64,000 nucleotides of DNA from Canibacter sp052085365 (GTDB lineage: Bacteria; Actinomycetota; Actinomycetes; Actinomycetales; Microbacteriaceae): assembly GCA_052085365.1 (NCBI GenBank), contig JBQDFP010000007.1, positions 36,429 through 100,428 on the forward strand. Direction: 5' to 3'. The notes under the pieces are model-generated. The model was not told where the DNA came from, made no database searches, and saw nothing but the letters and a program-made list of their open reading frames with translations. The position numbers were made by a program, and so were the translations under genes. How positions within the stretch are numbered: the first letter of the stretch is position 1; each line of letters starts with the position of its first letter. Shown piece after piece: positions 26,053-34,672 of this stretch.

Positions 26053-27219
26053 ATGAGTTACTGGGGTGAAGTCGTCGGTCAACCTGACGCGGTGGCTACG
26101 CTCAACCGCGCGACAGTTGACCGCGAAGAACTCTCACATGCGTGGCTCATTACGGGGCCTCCCGGTTCGGGGCGCATTAATGCCGCACGACGATTTGCGG
26201 GAGCCCTCGTTGCCGCAGATGCAAGCGATGAGGCGCGAGAACGCGCCTACAAGCTTGTTGTAGCCGGCACCCACCCTGATGTCACGATCGTGTCGACCCA
26301 AGCGAATCAGCTCGATGTGCAGGTGATGCGTTCAGCAGTCACCTCTGCGTATTACGCACCGGCCGAGTCACGTCTGCGTGTGATTGTGGTCGAGGATGCG
26401 GACCGCATGAATGCTCACGCAGCCAACGCGACGCTGAAAGCTCTCGAAGAGCCTCCAGAAACCACTATTTGGGTGTTGTGCGCACCCAGCGAAGCTGACC
26501 TGCTGCCCACGATTCGTTCACGCACGCGCGCTGTGCGATTGCGCACGCCCGGGGTTCGTGAGGTCGCTGAACTTCTCGAAGCACGTGACGGTGTTTCACG
26601 AGCTGCGGCCGAACAAGCCGCGCGTCTGACACAGGGACATATTGGAATGGCGAGGCGCCTCGCGACCGATGCCGAAGCGCTGCATCGGCGTGAGCGAACG
26701 ATTGAGCTTGCCCTCAGTATCGAAAGCCTTGCTGATGCGATGCGTGTCGCCGGTGAACTCTTTGCGGTTGCAAAAGCTGACGGGCAGGCCCTCGTTGACG
26801 AGCAGGGCGAGCAGGAACGCGAATCAATGATGCGCAGTCTCGGTTTACAGCCGGGCGAAGCGATACCACCAAAACTTCGTTCGCAGTTTCGCGCGCTCGA
26901 CGATGACCTGAAACGTCGACAATCCCGCAGTCTGCGCGACGGAGTGGATCGTGTCCTTGTTGATCTGCTCACCCTGTGGCGAGACGTGCTTATTGTTGTT
27001 CTGGAGGCTGGGCAGCCGCTTGTGAATGCAGAACACCGTAGCGAAATTGAACGTCGAGCAGGCCTCATCTCTCTCGGGTACGCTCTCGAGGCGACGCGTT
27101 CGATTGATGAGGCGCGCGAACGGCTCTTAAAAGGGGTCACACCAGCGCTTTCGCTCGAAGCCGCGTTTGCGAAACAGATTCTTGCTCGATCAAAAACTGA
27201 AAGTGAACTTTCTGCATGA
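26053..27219 (+). CDS. holB: DNA polymerase III, delta-prime subunit
   Basis: 388 residues. The AAA+ clamp-loader fold shows WGEVVGQPDAVATLNRA, HAWLITGPPGSGR, RVIVVEDADRMNAHAANATLKALEEPPETTIWVLCAP (Walker B area and SRC-like sensor SRTRAVRL). The P-loop reads GPPGSGRIN, lacking the Lys of an active ATPase, which is usual for delta-prime. The zinc-module cysteines that most bacterial delta-prime proteins have are also absent. It loads the sliding clamp at replication forks with DnaX and delta. It overlaps the next gene by four bases (ATGA). Confidence 0.92.
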   Translation: MSYWGEVVGQPDAVATLNRATVDREELSHAWLITGPPGSGRINAARRFAGALVAADASDEARERAYKLVVAGTHPDVTIVSTQANQLDVQVMRSAVTSAYYAPAESRLRVIVVEDADRMNAHAANATLKALEEPPETTIWVLCAPSEADLLPTIRSRTRAVRLRTPGVREVAELLEARDGVSRAAAEQAARLTQGHIGMARRLATDAEALHRRERTIELALSIESLADAMRVAGELFAVAKADGQALVDEQGEQERESMMRSLGLQPGEAIPPKLRSQFRALDDDLKRRQSRSLRDGVDRVLVDLLTLWRDVLIVVLEAGQPLVNAEHRSEIERRAGLISLGYALEATRSIDEARERLLKGVTPALSLEAAFAKQILARSKTESELSA

Positions 27220-28775
27220 GCAGTCGTGATCCACAATCGACGAAATCACGATTCATGGCACGCGTTTCTTCCGCGGCCGCGATGCTCGCGGCAGCCGCTC
27301 TTGTCGCTGTGGGATGCGCGGCGGCACCTGAGGTGAGCGTTCCGGAAACACTCGATCTTGATGGTTTCCAATCGCAAGAAGTTGATTGGGTGAAATGCCG
27401 CCAAGGAGCCCTGTGTGCGAAAGTCAGCGCACCGCTGGACTGGAACGATATCGGCGGTGAAACGATCGAACTTGCACTTGCGAAACTTCCGGCACGCACC
27501 GATGATCCTCTCGGCACCATCTTTGTGAACAATGGCGGGCCCGGCATGGCGGCCTCAGAATATGTGAAGAACACCACTTCACGGTATGAAACTCTTCGCG
27601 AAGATTACAACATCGTCGGCTGGGACCCTCGAGGTGTGGGTTCGTCAACCCAAGTCGCGTGCTTTGACGACAACGAAATGGATGAGTATCTGTTTGACGT
27701 GCCTGAGAAGAACGAAGACGGTAGCGAAATTGAGCAGGGCACCGAAGAATGGCTTGAGCTCGTCGAAGAGGAAAATAAGGAATTCGGCCAAGCATGCTTT
27801 GAAAACAGCGGTGACCTGATCGAACACGTGGGCACTCAAGACACGGTCCAAGACCTCGACCTGCTTCGTGCAATCGTCGGCGACAAACAACTGAACTATC
27901 TTGGACTCTCATATGGCACCTTCATTGGTGCGCGTTATGCCGAAACGTATCCCGAAAAAGTGGGTCATCTTGTGCTTGACGGTGCGTTAGAACCGACCGC
28001 ACAAGAACCAGAAGTTGTGCTCGGGCAAGTGAAAGGTTTTGAGGCTTCGCTGCGTGCCTATCTTGAAGAATGCCTCGACGGTGAGCGCTGCCCGTTTGAG
28101 GGGACCGTAGATGAGGCTATGGCAGAAATTCACGAACTGCTTACTCAAATCTCTGAGGAACCGCTCGACAGTCACGACGGTCGCAAAGTCACCGTGTCGA
28201 CTATGCTCACAGCAATAGTGACACCTCTCTACTCGCAAAATATGTGGTCAGACCTGACACTTCTTTTCCGAGATGCGTTCAACGGGCAGGGCGACATGGC
28301 GCTTTCACTTGCGGACTATTACTACGACCGAGACTCAAACGGAAGCTACAACAGTAATTCCACACAAGCGTTTAAAGCGATCAACTGTGCGGATTTTGGA
28401 CAGGTCGAACCCAGTCTTGAATCTATGAACCAGAATGCCCACGAACTTTCGGAGGCGGCGCCCACATTAGGTCCGTTTCGGGGATACTCCGATGCGTCAT
28501 GTGTGGGATGGCCAGCCGAGACAGAAAACATTCGGGTGCCGGTCACCGCGGCTGGGGCCGACCCCATCATGGTCATTGGGACCACTGGCGACCCCGCAAC
28601 TCCGTACCAGTGGGCTGAATCGCTTGCGGACCAGCTCGAAAGTGGGAAACTCGTGACATACGAAGGCGAGGGACATCTCGCGTTTGGTGACGGTAGCGAG
28701 TGCATCAGCAGCACAATTGCTGACTATTTCACTGACGGAAAAATTCCGCAAAACGGGTTTGTCTGCCAACAGTAG
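27216..28775 (+). CDS. secreted lipoprotein alpha/beta hydrolase, TAP-like (peptidase S33 type)
   Basis: 519 residues. The N-terminus is a lipoprotein signal with lipobox LVAVGC (Cys34). The nucleophile elbow is GLSYGT within YLGLSYGTFIGARYAETYP; an oxyanion-type NNGGPG loop precedes it; the C-terminal TAP-like domain supplies Asp (GTTGDPATP) and His (EGEGHLAF). This is the tripeptidyl-aminopeptidase-like group common in actinobacteria, often found directly after holB. It probably cleaves short peptides at the outer membrane surface. The start overlaps holB by four bases. Confidence 0.9.
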   Translation: MSSRDPQSTKSRFMARVSSAAAMLAAAALVAVGCAAAPEVSVPETLDLDGFQSQEVDWVKCRQGALCAKVSAPLDWNDIGGETIELALAKLPARTDDPLGTIFVNNGGPGMAASEYVKNTTSRYETLREDYNIVGWDPRGVGSSTQVACFDDNEMDEYLFDVPEKNEDGSEIEQGTEEWLELVEEENKEFGQACFENSGDLIEHVGTQDTVQDLDLLRAIVGDKQLNYLGLSYGTFIGARYAETYPEKVGHLVLDGALEPTAQEPEVVLGQVKGFEASLRAYLEECLDGERCPFEGTVDEAMAEIHELLTQISEEPLDSHDGRKVTVSTMLTAIVTPLYSQNMWSDLTLLFRDAFNGQGDMALSLADYYYDRDSNGSYNSNSTQAFKAINCADFGQVEPSLESMNQNAHELSEAAPTLGPFRGYSDASCVGWPAETENIRVPVTAAGADPIMVIGTTGDPATPYQWAESLADQLESGKLVTYEGEGHLAFGDGSECISSTIADYFTDGKIPQNGFVCQQ

Positions 28776-28849
28776 CCACGCGAAAACAGCGCCCAAAATC
28801 ATGGTAAGGTACTGTTTTGTGCAGATAATCTGTGATTTTCTGCTGCCGT

Positions 28850-28925
28850 GCCACCTTAGCTCAGTCGGTAGAGCGATTCACTCGTAATGAATAGGTCACC
28901 AGTTCGATTCTGGTAGGTGGCTCCA
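28850..28925 (+). tRNA. tRNA-Thr (anticodon CGT)
   Basis: The 76-base cloverleaf folds fully: acceptor GCCACCT with AGGTGGC, D-arm GCTC/GAGC, anticodon stem ATTCA/TGAAT around loop CTCGTAA (anticodon CGT, reading ACG), T-arm ACCAG/CTGGT with TTCGATT, then discriminator T and an encoded CCA. GATAAT at 28824-28829 could be the -10 element. It stands alone and marks the left edge of a more A/T-rich catabolic stretch. Confidence 0.96.
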
Positions 28926-28999
28926 TCGTTTCAGGGCTTCGGGCTTGAGTAGTAGTCACCGTCTCGTGAACAATGAGCGCTGCTGACTAAGCTGAGACT

Positions 29000-29740
29000 A
29001 TGGCAGCGCCAGTCCAGTCGGTACTCAAGGCATACCGCATCCTTGATACTTTTAGCGCATCGAACGCGCCATCGACTATTCGTCAGATCGCGGCTAAGAC
29101 CGGCATCCCGCGCAGCACCGTTTATGACCTGTGCCAGACGCTCGTTCAAACTGGTCAGCTCGAATATGTTCCCGGTGAGGGATATCAGCTCGGCGTTCGT
29201 TTAGTCGCGATGTCGGGTCCGGTACTAGAAAAACTCGGACTTGTAGAAGCGAGCGAGCCTTCAATGAACCGCTTAGCTACCCTCCCCTCCGGGGCAGCGT
29301 TTCTGAGTTTGTTCACATATCCGTGGGTCACCTACATTGCGTTCACCCACACACGCTCAAAACTGGATGTGCAGCGAAAAATGGGACTGCGGGTGCCGCT
29401 TCATGCTTCGGGTAGTGGAATATCTATTCTTGCCGAACTACATGACTCGACCATTGAAGAATATCTGGAGGACCTCTCAGAACCCATGGTTTCTCGCGTG
29501 AGACCGCAGGTTGAGGAGATGAGACGGCACGGTTATCTAGTGTCTAAATCATTCCAACGCGGTCTCGCGTCAATCAGCACTTCAATTCTTGGCGCAATTG
29601 ATGCGCCAATTGGTGCGCTGGCATTTTTGGAGAATGAGTCGAAGGCTAGTAAGAAAGACGCCATGAGGATCGGGAAGATGTTAAAAGAAGAAGCTCTCTC
29701 GATCTCACACCGTATTCGTGCTGCACAAGGTGCCTACTGA
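29000..29740 (+). CDS. IclR family transcriptional regulator
   Basis: 246 residues. A winged-HTH IclR domain opens the protein (VLKAYRILDTFSASNAPSTIRQIAAKTGIPRSTVYDLCQTLVQTGQLEY), followed by the effector domain (VQRKMGLRVPLHASGSGISILAEL, SISTSILGAIDAPIGALAF). It most likely controls the CMD/FAH/RidA/MHS genes downstream on the same strand. IclR proteins usually bind inverted repeats near catabolic promoters; candidate repeats occur in the following gap and at 32182-32203. No ligand can be assigned. Confidence 0.92.
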   Translation: MAAPVQSVLKAYRILDTFSASNAPSTIRQIAAKTGIPRSTVYDLCQTLVQTGQLEYVPGEGYQLGVRLVAMSGPVLEKLGLVEASEPSMNRLATLPSGAAFLSLFTYPWVTYIAFTHTRSKLDVQRKMGLRVPLHASGSGISILAELHDSTIEEYLEDLSEPMVSRVRPQVEEMRRHGYLVSKSFQRGLASISTSILGAIDAPIGALAFLENESKASKKDAMRIGKMLKEEALSISHRIRAAQGAY

Positions 29741-30034
29741 CACTATGTCCGGGACAGCCGGACAGGTGGTTGTTCCGCTTGAGTTACTCGGCCAAGATCT
29801 AATTAATACGAACGGAACACGTCGACGGTTCCCGGTATTACAAGTAAGTCAAGTAAGCGAACCGCTATTTGGGTGCAGCTCGTACAACTTGTAGGTCTTA
29901 TCAATGCAGGTGCGCAGTGTTGCGCTGTACGGCTAGTAATTGAGCAAACGGACGAACCGTTTCGATGACTAACGATCATCTCAGTTGTTCGCAGACCACT
30001 TATCAATCAGCTCCTTAGAAGGGCTTTATTCGTC
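29741..30034. other. 294-base intergenic region with hairpin and inverted repeat
   Basis: No gene is seen. A hairpin TGTCCGG (29746-29752) / CCGGACA (29758-29764) directly follows the IclR stop and may end its transcript, though no T-run follows. A wider repeat TGTTCCG (29771-29777) / CGGAACA (29813-29819) flanks an A/T-rich core and could hold the promoter and operator of the next operon. Confidence 0.4.
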
Positions 30035-30448
30035 GTGTCAAAAACCAACAGCAGCGATGTCGTGAAGACGGATGAAGAGAGAATCCGGGAGATCGAGCGC
30101 AACTATGAAGAGGTGTTCGGATCTGTACCGCCATCTCTCGACACTCGCCTTACTGTGTTCTCTGGCCAACAGCGCGAAGCGGTCATCGCGTTTGAAGAGG
30201 CTCGATCTCTAGCGGTTATGCCTCCAGGAACTTCGCAAAAAGACGTTCAACTCATGCAGTTTGCGGTCTACCTCGCAACTGGTTCAGAGGGAGGAGCAAC
30301 ACATCATGGTGCTACTGCAATTGGCCATGGAGCCACGCTTGACGATCTTGGACTCGCAACTCATATCGCGCTACTTGCTTCCGGCATGTCAGCTTTACAC
30401 CTCGGTGTAAAAATCATGAAAAACCTTCAGGACCCAGGATCCGAGTAG
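30035..30448 (+). CDS. carboxymuconolactone-decarboxylase family protein without the CxxC pair
   Basis: 137 residues from GTG 30035. The helical CMD/AhpD-like fold is suggested by LDTRLTVFSGQQREAVIAFEEARS and by QLMQFAVYLATGSEGGATHHGATAIGHGATLDDLGLATHIALLASG, where other members have the ECxxCxxxH motif. Here the cysteines are absent but the histidines remain, so an AhpD-like peroxidase reaction is excluded. A decarboxylase or isomerase-like role on a ring-derived acid is possible. It is the first gene of the operon with the FAH-family and RidA genes (47- and 39-base gaps). Confidence 0.72.
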   Translation: MSKTNSSDVVKTDEERIREIERNYEEVFGSVPPSLDTRLTVFSGQQREAVIAFEEARSLAVMPPGTSQKDVQLMQFAVYLATGSEGGATHHGATAIGHGATLDDLGLATHIALLASGMSALHLGVKIMKNLQDPGSE

Positions 30449-30495
30449 CTAAAAACCCAACTCACAAACGCACACAACAACAAGGAAAGATTAGT

Positions 30496-31608
30496 ATGTC
30501 CTCGCTCGAATTCAAACTATGCACCTTCCGGCTAAAAGGCTTCCAAGCAGTAGGTTTAGGAATTGGAAAAGACCCGGCCACTGTAATTGATGCTCAAAGA
30601 CTTTTCGCTTACCTAAATCAGGCTCAGCGTGAAGAAGATTTCTTAGTTTGGCCAGGCAATTTGGAGATGCTCCACGTACTTGATAACTGGAGCTACTTCG
30701 AACCGCTGTTCGCAAAAGCTGCGGAAATGATTGACAGTAACGAACTGCCGGCCGGTGAACTAGAAGACTTCACCCATGACGTGTCTGAAATTAAATTCGC
30801 ACCACCAGTGCCCAACCCGAAGAAAGTATTGAGCGCCGGTGGTAATTACTACGATCACATGGAAGAAATGGGAGTGGTCGGCCGGGACACCATCAATATT
30901 GACGAACACCTGCCATACATATTTGTTACGACTCCGGATAACACGTTGATTGGCAACGGAGATGAGATTCGTCTTCCTCAACGCAAGCACTGGCGTGCCC
31001 TCGACGACATCGGTGATGATGCTACTTGGGAGACCGAACTCGCAGTCGTAATCGGCAGGAATGCCAAAGATGTTTCACCTGAAGAAGCGTTGGACTATGT
31101 CGCTGGGTACACCATTTACCAAGATGTATCCGCTGAAGCAATCCGTGCATTCGGAGCATTCGAGATGGACTGGTTCAACTCCAAGTCGGCTGATACTTAT
31201 TCACCAATGGGTCCCTGGATCGTCCCGAAACGCTTTATCTCTGACCCGCAGAATCTTAGGATAAAGACCACTTCTGGTGGGGAAGTGAAACAAGATTCGA
31301 GCACCAGCGAGATGATGTACTCATGTGCTGAGATGGTCTCGTATGCATCGTCAATCGTGCATTTACAGCCCGGTGACATCATTGCGACAGGTACGTGCTC
31401 AGGTAACGGCTTTGCTAAGAATATTGATCGATTGGATGCAGAGAAAGTTGCATCAAACATCCCTCAGGGAATGCACTTTGGAAGCATGATGCTTCTTGCG
31501 AACCGTACTGCTGGCAATCACGAAAAACTTGAAGAAGGTAAGACTCTGGTCTCAGAAGTCGAGGGACTCGGACAGTTGATTAATCCAGTAGTACAGGACC
31601 GTTCTTAG
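30496..31608 (+). CDS. fumarylacetoacetate hydrolase (FAH) family enzyme
   Basis: 370 residues with AAGGAAAG before the ATG. An N-terminal domain of about 110 residues precedes the FAH catalytic fold: KVLSAGGNYYDHMEEMG, WETELAVVIGRNAKDV (first Glu ligands), YTIYQDVSAEAI (Asp ligand), DTYSPMGPWIV and PGDIIATGTCSGNGF. The metal-ligand E/E/D set is retained. Enzymes of this fold hydrolyse C-C bonds of acylpyruvates or dehydrate 2-keto-3-deoxy sugar acids. The neighbourhood (CMD-like protein, RidA, acid transporter) favours catabolism of an aromatic or sugar acid. Confidence 0.88.
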   Translation: MSSLEFKLCTFRLKGFQAVGLGIGKDPATVIDAQRLFAYLNQAQREEDFLVWPGNLEMLHVLDNWSYFEPLFAKAAEMIDSNELPAGELEDFTHDVSEIKFAPPVPNPKKVLSAGGNYYDHMEEMGVVGRDTINIDEHLPYIFVTTPDNTLIGNGDEIRLPQRKHWRALDDIGDDATWETELAVVIGRNAKDVSPEEALDYVAGYTIYQDVSAEAIRAFGAFEMDWFNSKSADTYSPMGPWIVPKRFISDPQNLRIKTTSGGEVKQDSSTSEMMYSCAEMVSYASSIVHLQPGDIIATGTCSGNGFAKNIDRLDAEKVASNIPQGMHFGSMMLLANRTAGNHEKLEEGKTLVSEVEGLGQLINPVVQDRS

Positions 31609-31647
31609 CGGATAAACCGAAACTTCACCGACGGAGGTTGAAAGAAA

Positions 31648-32016
31648 ATGGGAACAAAACTATCTATTCCTTCGAGCAGTTTGCCTTTAGTACGCGCTCG
31701 CCGAGCGGGAGATACTGTGTACACTTCCGGAGCGATTGGTGTTGGCAACGACGGAATGATTCCTGACAATTTTGCAGAAGAAGCACGCAATACTTTTCAA
31801 AGTCTCGGACAGTCCTTGTCCGAAGGTGGCGCGACATTCGATGATGTGGTGCGGGTAGGCATTTATATCAGCGACCAAAAGTATTTTCCCGAGATGAATG
31901 AGGTTTATGCAGAATTCTTTTCAGGACCCAACTACCCGGCGCGATCAGCGATAGTTACGGCTCTTGCCGTTCCCGAACTACGCTTCGAACTCGACGCTGT
32001 TGCCTGGCTCGGATAG
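31648..32016 (+). CDS. RidA family (YjgF/YER057c) protein
   Basis: 122 residues after AAAGAAA. LVRARRAGDTVYTSGAIGVGNDG, NFAEEARNTFQSLGQSL, VVRVGIYISD and YPARSAIVTALAVPELRFELDAVAWLG form the standard trimeric RidA fold, including the Arg of PARSAI that binds a carboxylate in active 2-iminobutanoate deaminases. It could deaminate reactive imines or serve as a catabolic hydrolase in the same operon as the FAH-family gene. A second RidA gene lies at 41283. Confidence 0.92.
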   Translation: MGTKLSIPSSSLPLVRARRAGDTVYTSGAIGVGNDGMIPDNFAEEARNTFQSLGQSLSEGGATFDDVVRVGIYISDQKYFPEMNEVYAEFFSGPNYPARSAIVTALAVPELRFELDAVAWLG

Positions 32017-32032
32017 CAATTAGCAGTCCGCG

Positions 32033-32072
32033 ACGTCTGTTTGGGCGTCAATGAAGACACCCAAACAGACGT
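32033..32072 (+). terminator. terminator hairpin after the ridA-like gene
   Basis: ACGTCTGTTTGGG (32033-32045) pairs perfectly over 13 bases with CCCAAACAGACGT (32060-32072); the loop is 14 bases. It closes the CMD/FAH/RidA operon and separates it from the transporter. Confidence 0.75.
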
Positions 32073-32181
32073 TCCCCTTAAGCGCCAGTAGATTCTTGCA
32101 ATCGGAACACAAATGGCTTGGAGGAGTGTTCGTCCAGACCAGGACCACAAGTTGAGAAACGAGTTTGGCGCAGAACAATAA

Positions 32182-32203
32182 AGTAGACCAAAGGCGGTCT
32201 ACT
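32182..32203. promoter_or_regulatory. inverted repeat upstream of the MHS transporter
   Basis: AGTAGACC (32182-32189), spacer AAAGGC, GGTCTACT (32196-32203): perfect 8-bp arms, 20 bases before the transporter start. This position fits repressor binding; the IclR protein at 29000 is the closest candidate. Confidence 0.55.
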
Positions 32204-32223
32204 CGTTAGATCGGTGTATTCCA

Positions 32224-33570
32224 ATGAAGGAAAAACAAACACAAAGAAAACGTCCGTCGCACAAGCTTATTGCTGCCGCAACGCTCGTCGGAACTACTCT
32301 CGAATACTTCGACTTCATCGCGTACGCAATTGCTGCATCAGTTGCATTTGGAGCCGTCTTTTTCCCTACTGAGGACCCGCTGGTAGGCACAATGTTTGCG
32401 CTGGGGACTTTTGCGGGTGGGTTTGTCGCTCGCCCGCTGGGGGCAATTATCTTCGGAGCCTTGGGTGACACTATCGGTAGGAAGCGCACGCTAATCGCGT
32501 CTTTTCTCCTGATGGGAATTGCAAGCCTATTTGTTGGGCTCCTCCCAACCCACGCTCAAATCGGTGCAGCTGCTCCAATTCTTTTGACTCTCTTGAGAAT
32601 CCTGCAAGGGATAGGTGTTGGTGGAGAGTTCGCCGGCTCAGCGCTTTTCGGTGTTGAAAATGCGCCAGAAAACCGTCGAGCACTGTGGGGTAGCTGGACT
32701 GCAATGGGTACGTCGCTTGGCCCGGTGCTCGCTACGGGATTATTCACGTATCTCCTTTCATTTGACCGTGAAGCGCTGCTGATGTGGGGATGGCGAGTAC
32801 CATTCTTGCTGAGCGGGGTCTTAGTCCTTTTTGGTGTTCTGGTGCGCCGTCATCTGGAAGAACCTATCGAATTCCAGGTCCACACTGACGAGATCAAGCT
32901 GCACAAGTCTTCCAAACTGGCACCGCTCGGAAAACTGTTCAAACAGGACTGGAGCGGGCTCATTGTGGGATCACTCGCGATAGTCGGCTTCTCAACAACA
33001 GTTTGGGTGCTTGTGACGTTCATGAACACCTATGTTGAAGTAGCGCTCAATATTTCACCGGCAGTGCTACTCGGGGCGCTCACGGTCGCACAAATCATTG
33101 GAGCAATCTCCTACCCATTCGTCGCCATGCTTGCGGACAAAGTGGGTGTGTTGCCAACTATGGTGTTTGGCAATGCGGCCGGCGCAATGTTTGCCGGACT
33201 CCTCTTTTTCCCGATTATCAATAACGAGACATACATCATGATGCTTGTCGCGACAACGGCCGGATATGGTCTGACGGTGTTTTCCTCGTCGCCTGCTCCA
33301 GCATTTCTCCGAGGAATGTTTAGCGTTGAAAACCGCTATACAGGGATGGGGCTCTCGTACCAGCTCGGTCATTTGCTGGGCGGTGGCTTTGCGCCACTCA
33401 TTCTCACTGCCCTTTTCAGCACGAATGCGACGTGGGGGCCGATCGCCTTGTACCTTGCTGGCGTCCTCGCAGTGTCTGCGGCAGCAGTGGCAGTTTCGCC
33501 ATTAGTTTCACGACGATACCGAGATGTCAGAACCGAGACAAATGACGTGATTACCAGCTCAGAAACCTAA
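32224..33570 (+). CDS. MFS transporter, metabolite:H+ symporter (MHS) family
   Basis: 448 residues, about 12 hydrophobic segments. LVGTTLEYFDFIAYAIAASVAFGAVFFP and ARPLGAIIFGALGDTIGRKRTL are the MHS signatures shared with KgtP, ProP and shikimate transporters; LRILQGIGVGGEFAGSALFGVENAP is the second conserved loop. It imports organic acids with protons. It has its own promoter region with an inverted repeat and a strong terminator behind it. No ribosome site is clear before ATG 32224, so a leaderless message or a different start is possible. Substrate: probably the acid degraded by the preceding operon. Confidence 0.9.
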   Translation: MKEKQTQRKRPSHKLIAAATLVGTTLEYFDFIAYAIAASVAFGAVFFPTEDPLVGTMFALGTFAGGFVARPLGAIIFGALGDTIGRKRTLIASFLLMGIASLFVGLLPTHAQIGAAAPILLTLLRILQGIGVGGEFAGSALFGVENAPENRRALWGSWTAMGTSLGPVLATGLFTYLLSFDREALLMWGWRVPFLLSGVLVLFGVLVRRHLEEPIEFQVHTDEIKLHKSSKLAPLGKLFKQDWSGLIVGSLAIVGFSTTVWVLVTFMNTYVEVALNISPAVLLGALTVAQIIGAISYPFVAMLADKVGVLPTMVFGNAAGAMFAGLLFFPIINNETYIMMLVATTAGYGLTVFSSSPAPAFLRGMFSVENRYTGMGLSYQLGHLLGGGFAPLILTALFSTNATWGPIALYLAGVLAVSAAAVAVSPLVSRRYRDVRTETNDVITSSET

Positions 33571-33584
33571 CTTGAGTCGATGTA

Positions 33585-33640
33585 GAGGTGGCTTCGGTTG
33601 CGGCAGCGCGGCCATCCCCGAAGCCACCTCGTTTTTGTTT
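33585..33640 (+). terminator. Rho-independent terminator after the MHS gene
   Basis: GAGGTGGCTTCGG (33585-33597) pairs perfectly with CCGAAGCCACCTC (33618-33630), followed by GTTTTTGTTT. A textbook intrinsic terminator. Confidence 0.88.
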
Positions 33641-33664
33641 ATTACTTTCGCTCGCCGATATTTT

Positions 33665-33997
33665 TTAATCTGTGTCATCATCAGAGTCTTTGCGGAAGAA
33701 CAACACTTCTAGTGACAAAACCAGCGCAGACAAAATAGCGATCGACGATGGCACAAAATATGTCAGCATGTGGATACGGTCTATGTCGTCCGGAATGAAC
33801 AAGTTGATCCACACAACAACTAATGCCACTCCGCTCGACAAGCCGCCGATGATCGTGACGATCCGGAACTCTTCACGGACTCGCCTGGCATCTTTTCGGA
33901 ACCTGAACTTCGCGTCAATGCTGAAGAAAATCAGCAGCGTCACGATGAGCGCTGCCGCGTCAAGTAACTGATCAGGTGTGAGTTCACGCATAGTCAC
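33665..33997 (-). CDS. small membrane protein, unknown function
   Basis: 110 residues, from GTG 33997 or ATG 33991. Three hydrophobic segments (about 10-30, 48-68 and 80-102) are separated by a basic loop KFRFRKDARRVREEFR; the C-terminus is acidic (KDSDDDTD). It follows the histidine phosphatase gene on the same strand after 47 bases, so it may be the last gene of the phosphoester operon. No family recognised. Confidence 0.6.
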   Translation of the reverse strand: MTMRELTPDQLLDAAALIVTLLIFFSIDAKFRFRKDARRVREEFRIVTIIGGLSSGVALVVVWINLFIPDDIDRIHMLTYFVPSSIAILSALVLSLEVLFFRKDSDDDTD

Positions 33998-34044
33998 ATG
34001 CTGTCGTGTTCACTCACCGGAAGCAACACTGCCAAGCCCAGTAA

Positions 34045-34656
34045 TCAGCCACGACCGAAGCTCTCAGTCTCAAAGACCCAGCGCCCCGCATCATCTTCAT
34101 AGGCATGCAAAATCCACACTTCGCCGTTCAACACGCGTGGAACATCATCACCGGTGATGCGAGCCAGCCCCGCACGAATCCATGCACCGTGCGACACCAG
34201 AATCGACCCGGGTGCTTCAACCACATACTGACGTAGTGCAGCCGCAGCACGGTTCGCGAGATCGTCAAGTGGTTCGGCATCTGGTACCTCAAGACCCGGC
34301 CAGGTTTCGAACGCCTCCGTGACCGGGAGCCCCTCGGCGCTGCCGAAGTCTCGCTCAATAATTGCGGCATCCGTTGCAATCGAGTTGTTGCTGAGAGCGT
34401 CTCGATCAAGATTTTCGGCAATGATTGCGGCGGTTTGTTGCGCACGACCCAGCGGTGACGCCGTGAGCGTGCGCCATGAAGACCCTGCCGTGAAATGCGC
34501 TGTTGCCTCACTCAGCGTTACCGCGGCGTCTGCCGCCTGTCGACGGCCCTCACGATTGAGCGGAACCTCAGTTTGCCCCTGAATGCGACGCTCACTATTC
34601 CAGTCAGTTTCACCGTGCCGCACAATCGCGATCACCTGTTGAATACGAGAACTCAA
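34045..34656 (-). CDS. histidine phosphatase family protein
   Basis: 203 residues from TTG 34656, placed after ATGGGGTC. IVRHGETDWNSERRIQGQTEVPLNREGRRQA is the phosphohistidine motif (RHGE), TASPLGRAQQTA supplies the second Arg, IERDFGSAEG the catalytic Glu and LVSHGAWIRA the second His. The fold covers phosphoglycerate-mutase-like phosphatases of sugar phosphates, ribosides or alpha-ribazole phosphate. It lies only 16 bases after the ATPase gene of the FbpC-like transporter, which suggests it is part of that operon and works on an imported phosphorylated compound. Confidence 0.88.
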   Translation of the reverse strand: MSSRIQQVIAIVRHGETDWNSERRIQGQTEVPLNREGRRQAADAAVTLSEATAHFTAGSSWRTLTASPLGRAQQTAAIIAENLDRDALSNNSIATDAAIIERDFGSAEGLPVTEAFETWPGLEVPDAEPLDDLANRAAAALRQYVVEAPGSILVSHGAWIRAGLARITGDDVPRVLNGEVWILHAYEDDAGRWVFETESFGRG

Positions 34657-34672
34657 ATCTTTGACCCCATAG

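Noticed and set aside
26415..27236. 273-residue minus-strand frame opposite holB
   Set aside because: Arg/Ser-rich composition typical of a shadow in GC-rich DNA; holB motifs on the plus strand are clear.
28897..28925. attachment-site idea at the tRNA-Thr 3' end
   Set aside because: No second copy of the tRNA 3' end was found downstream and there is no integrase in the window.
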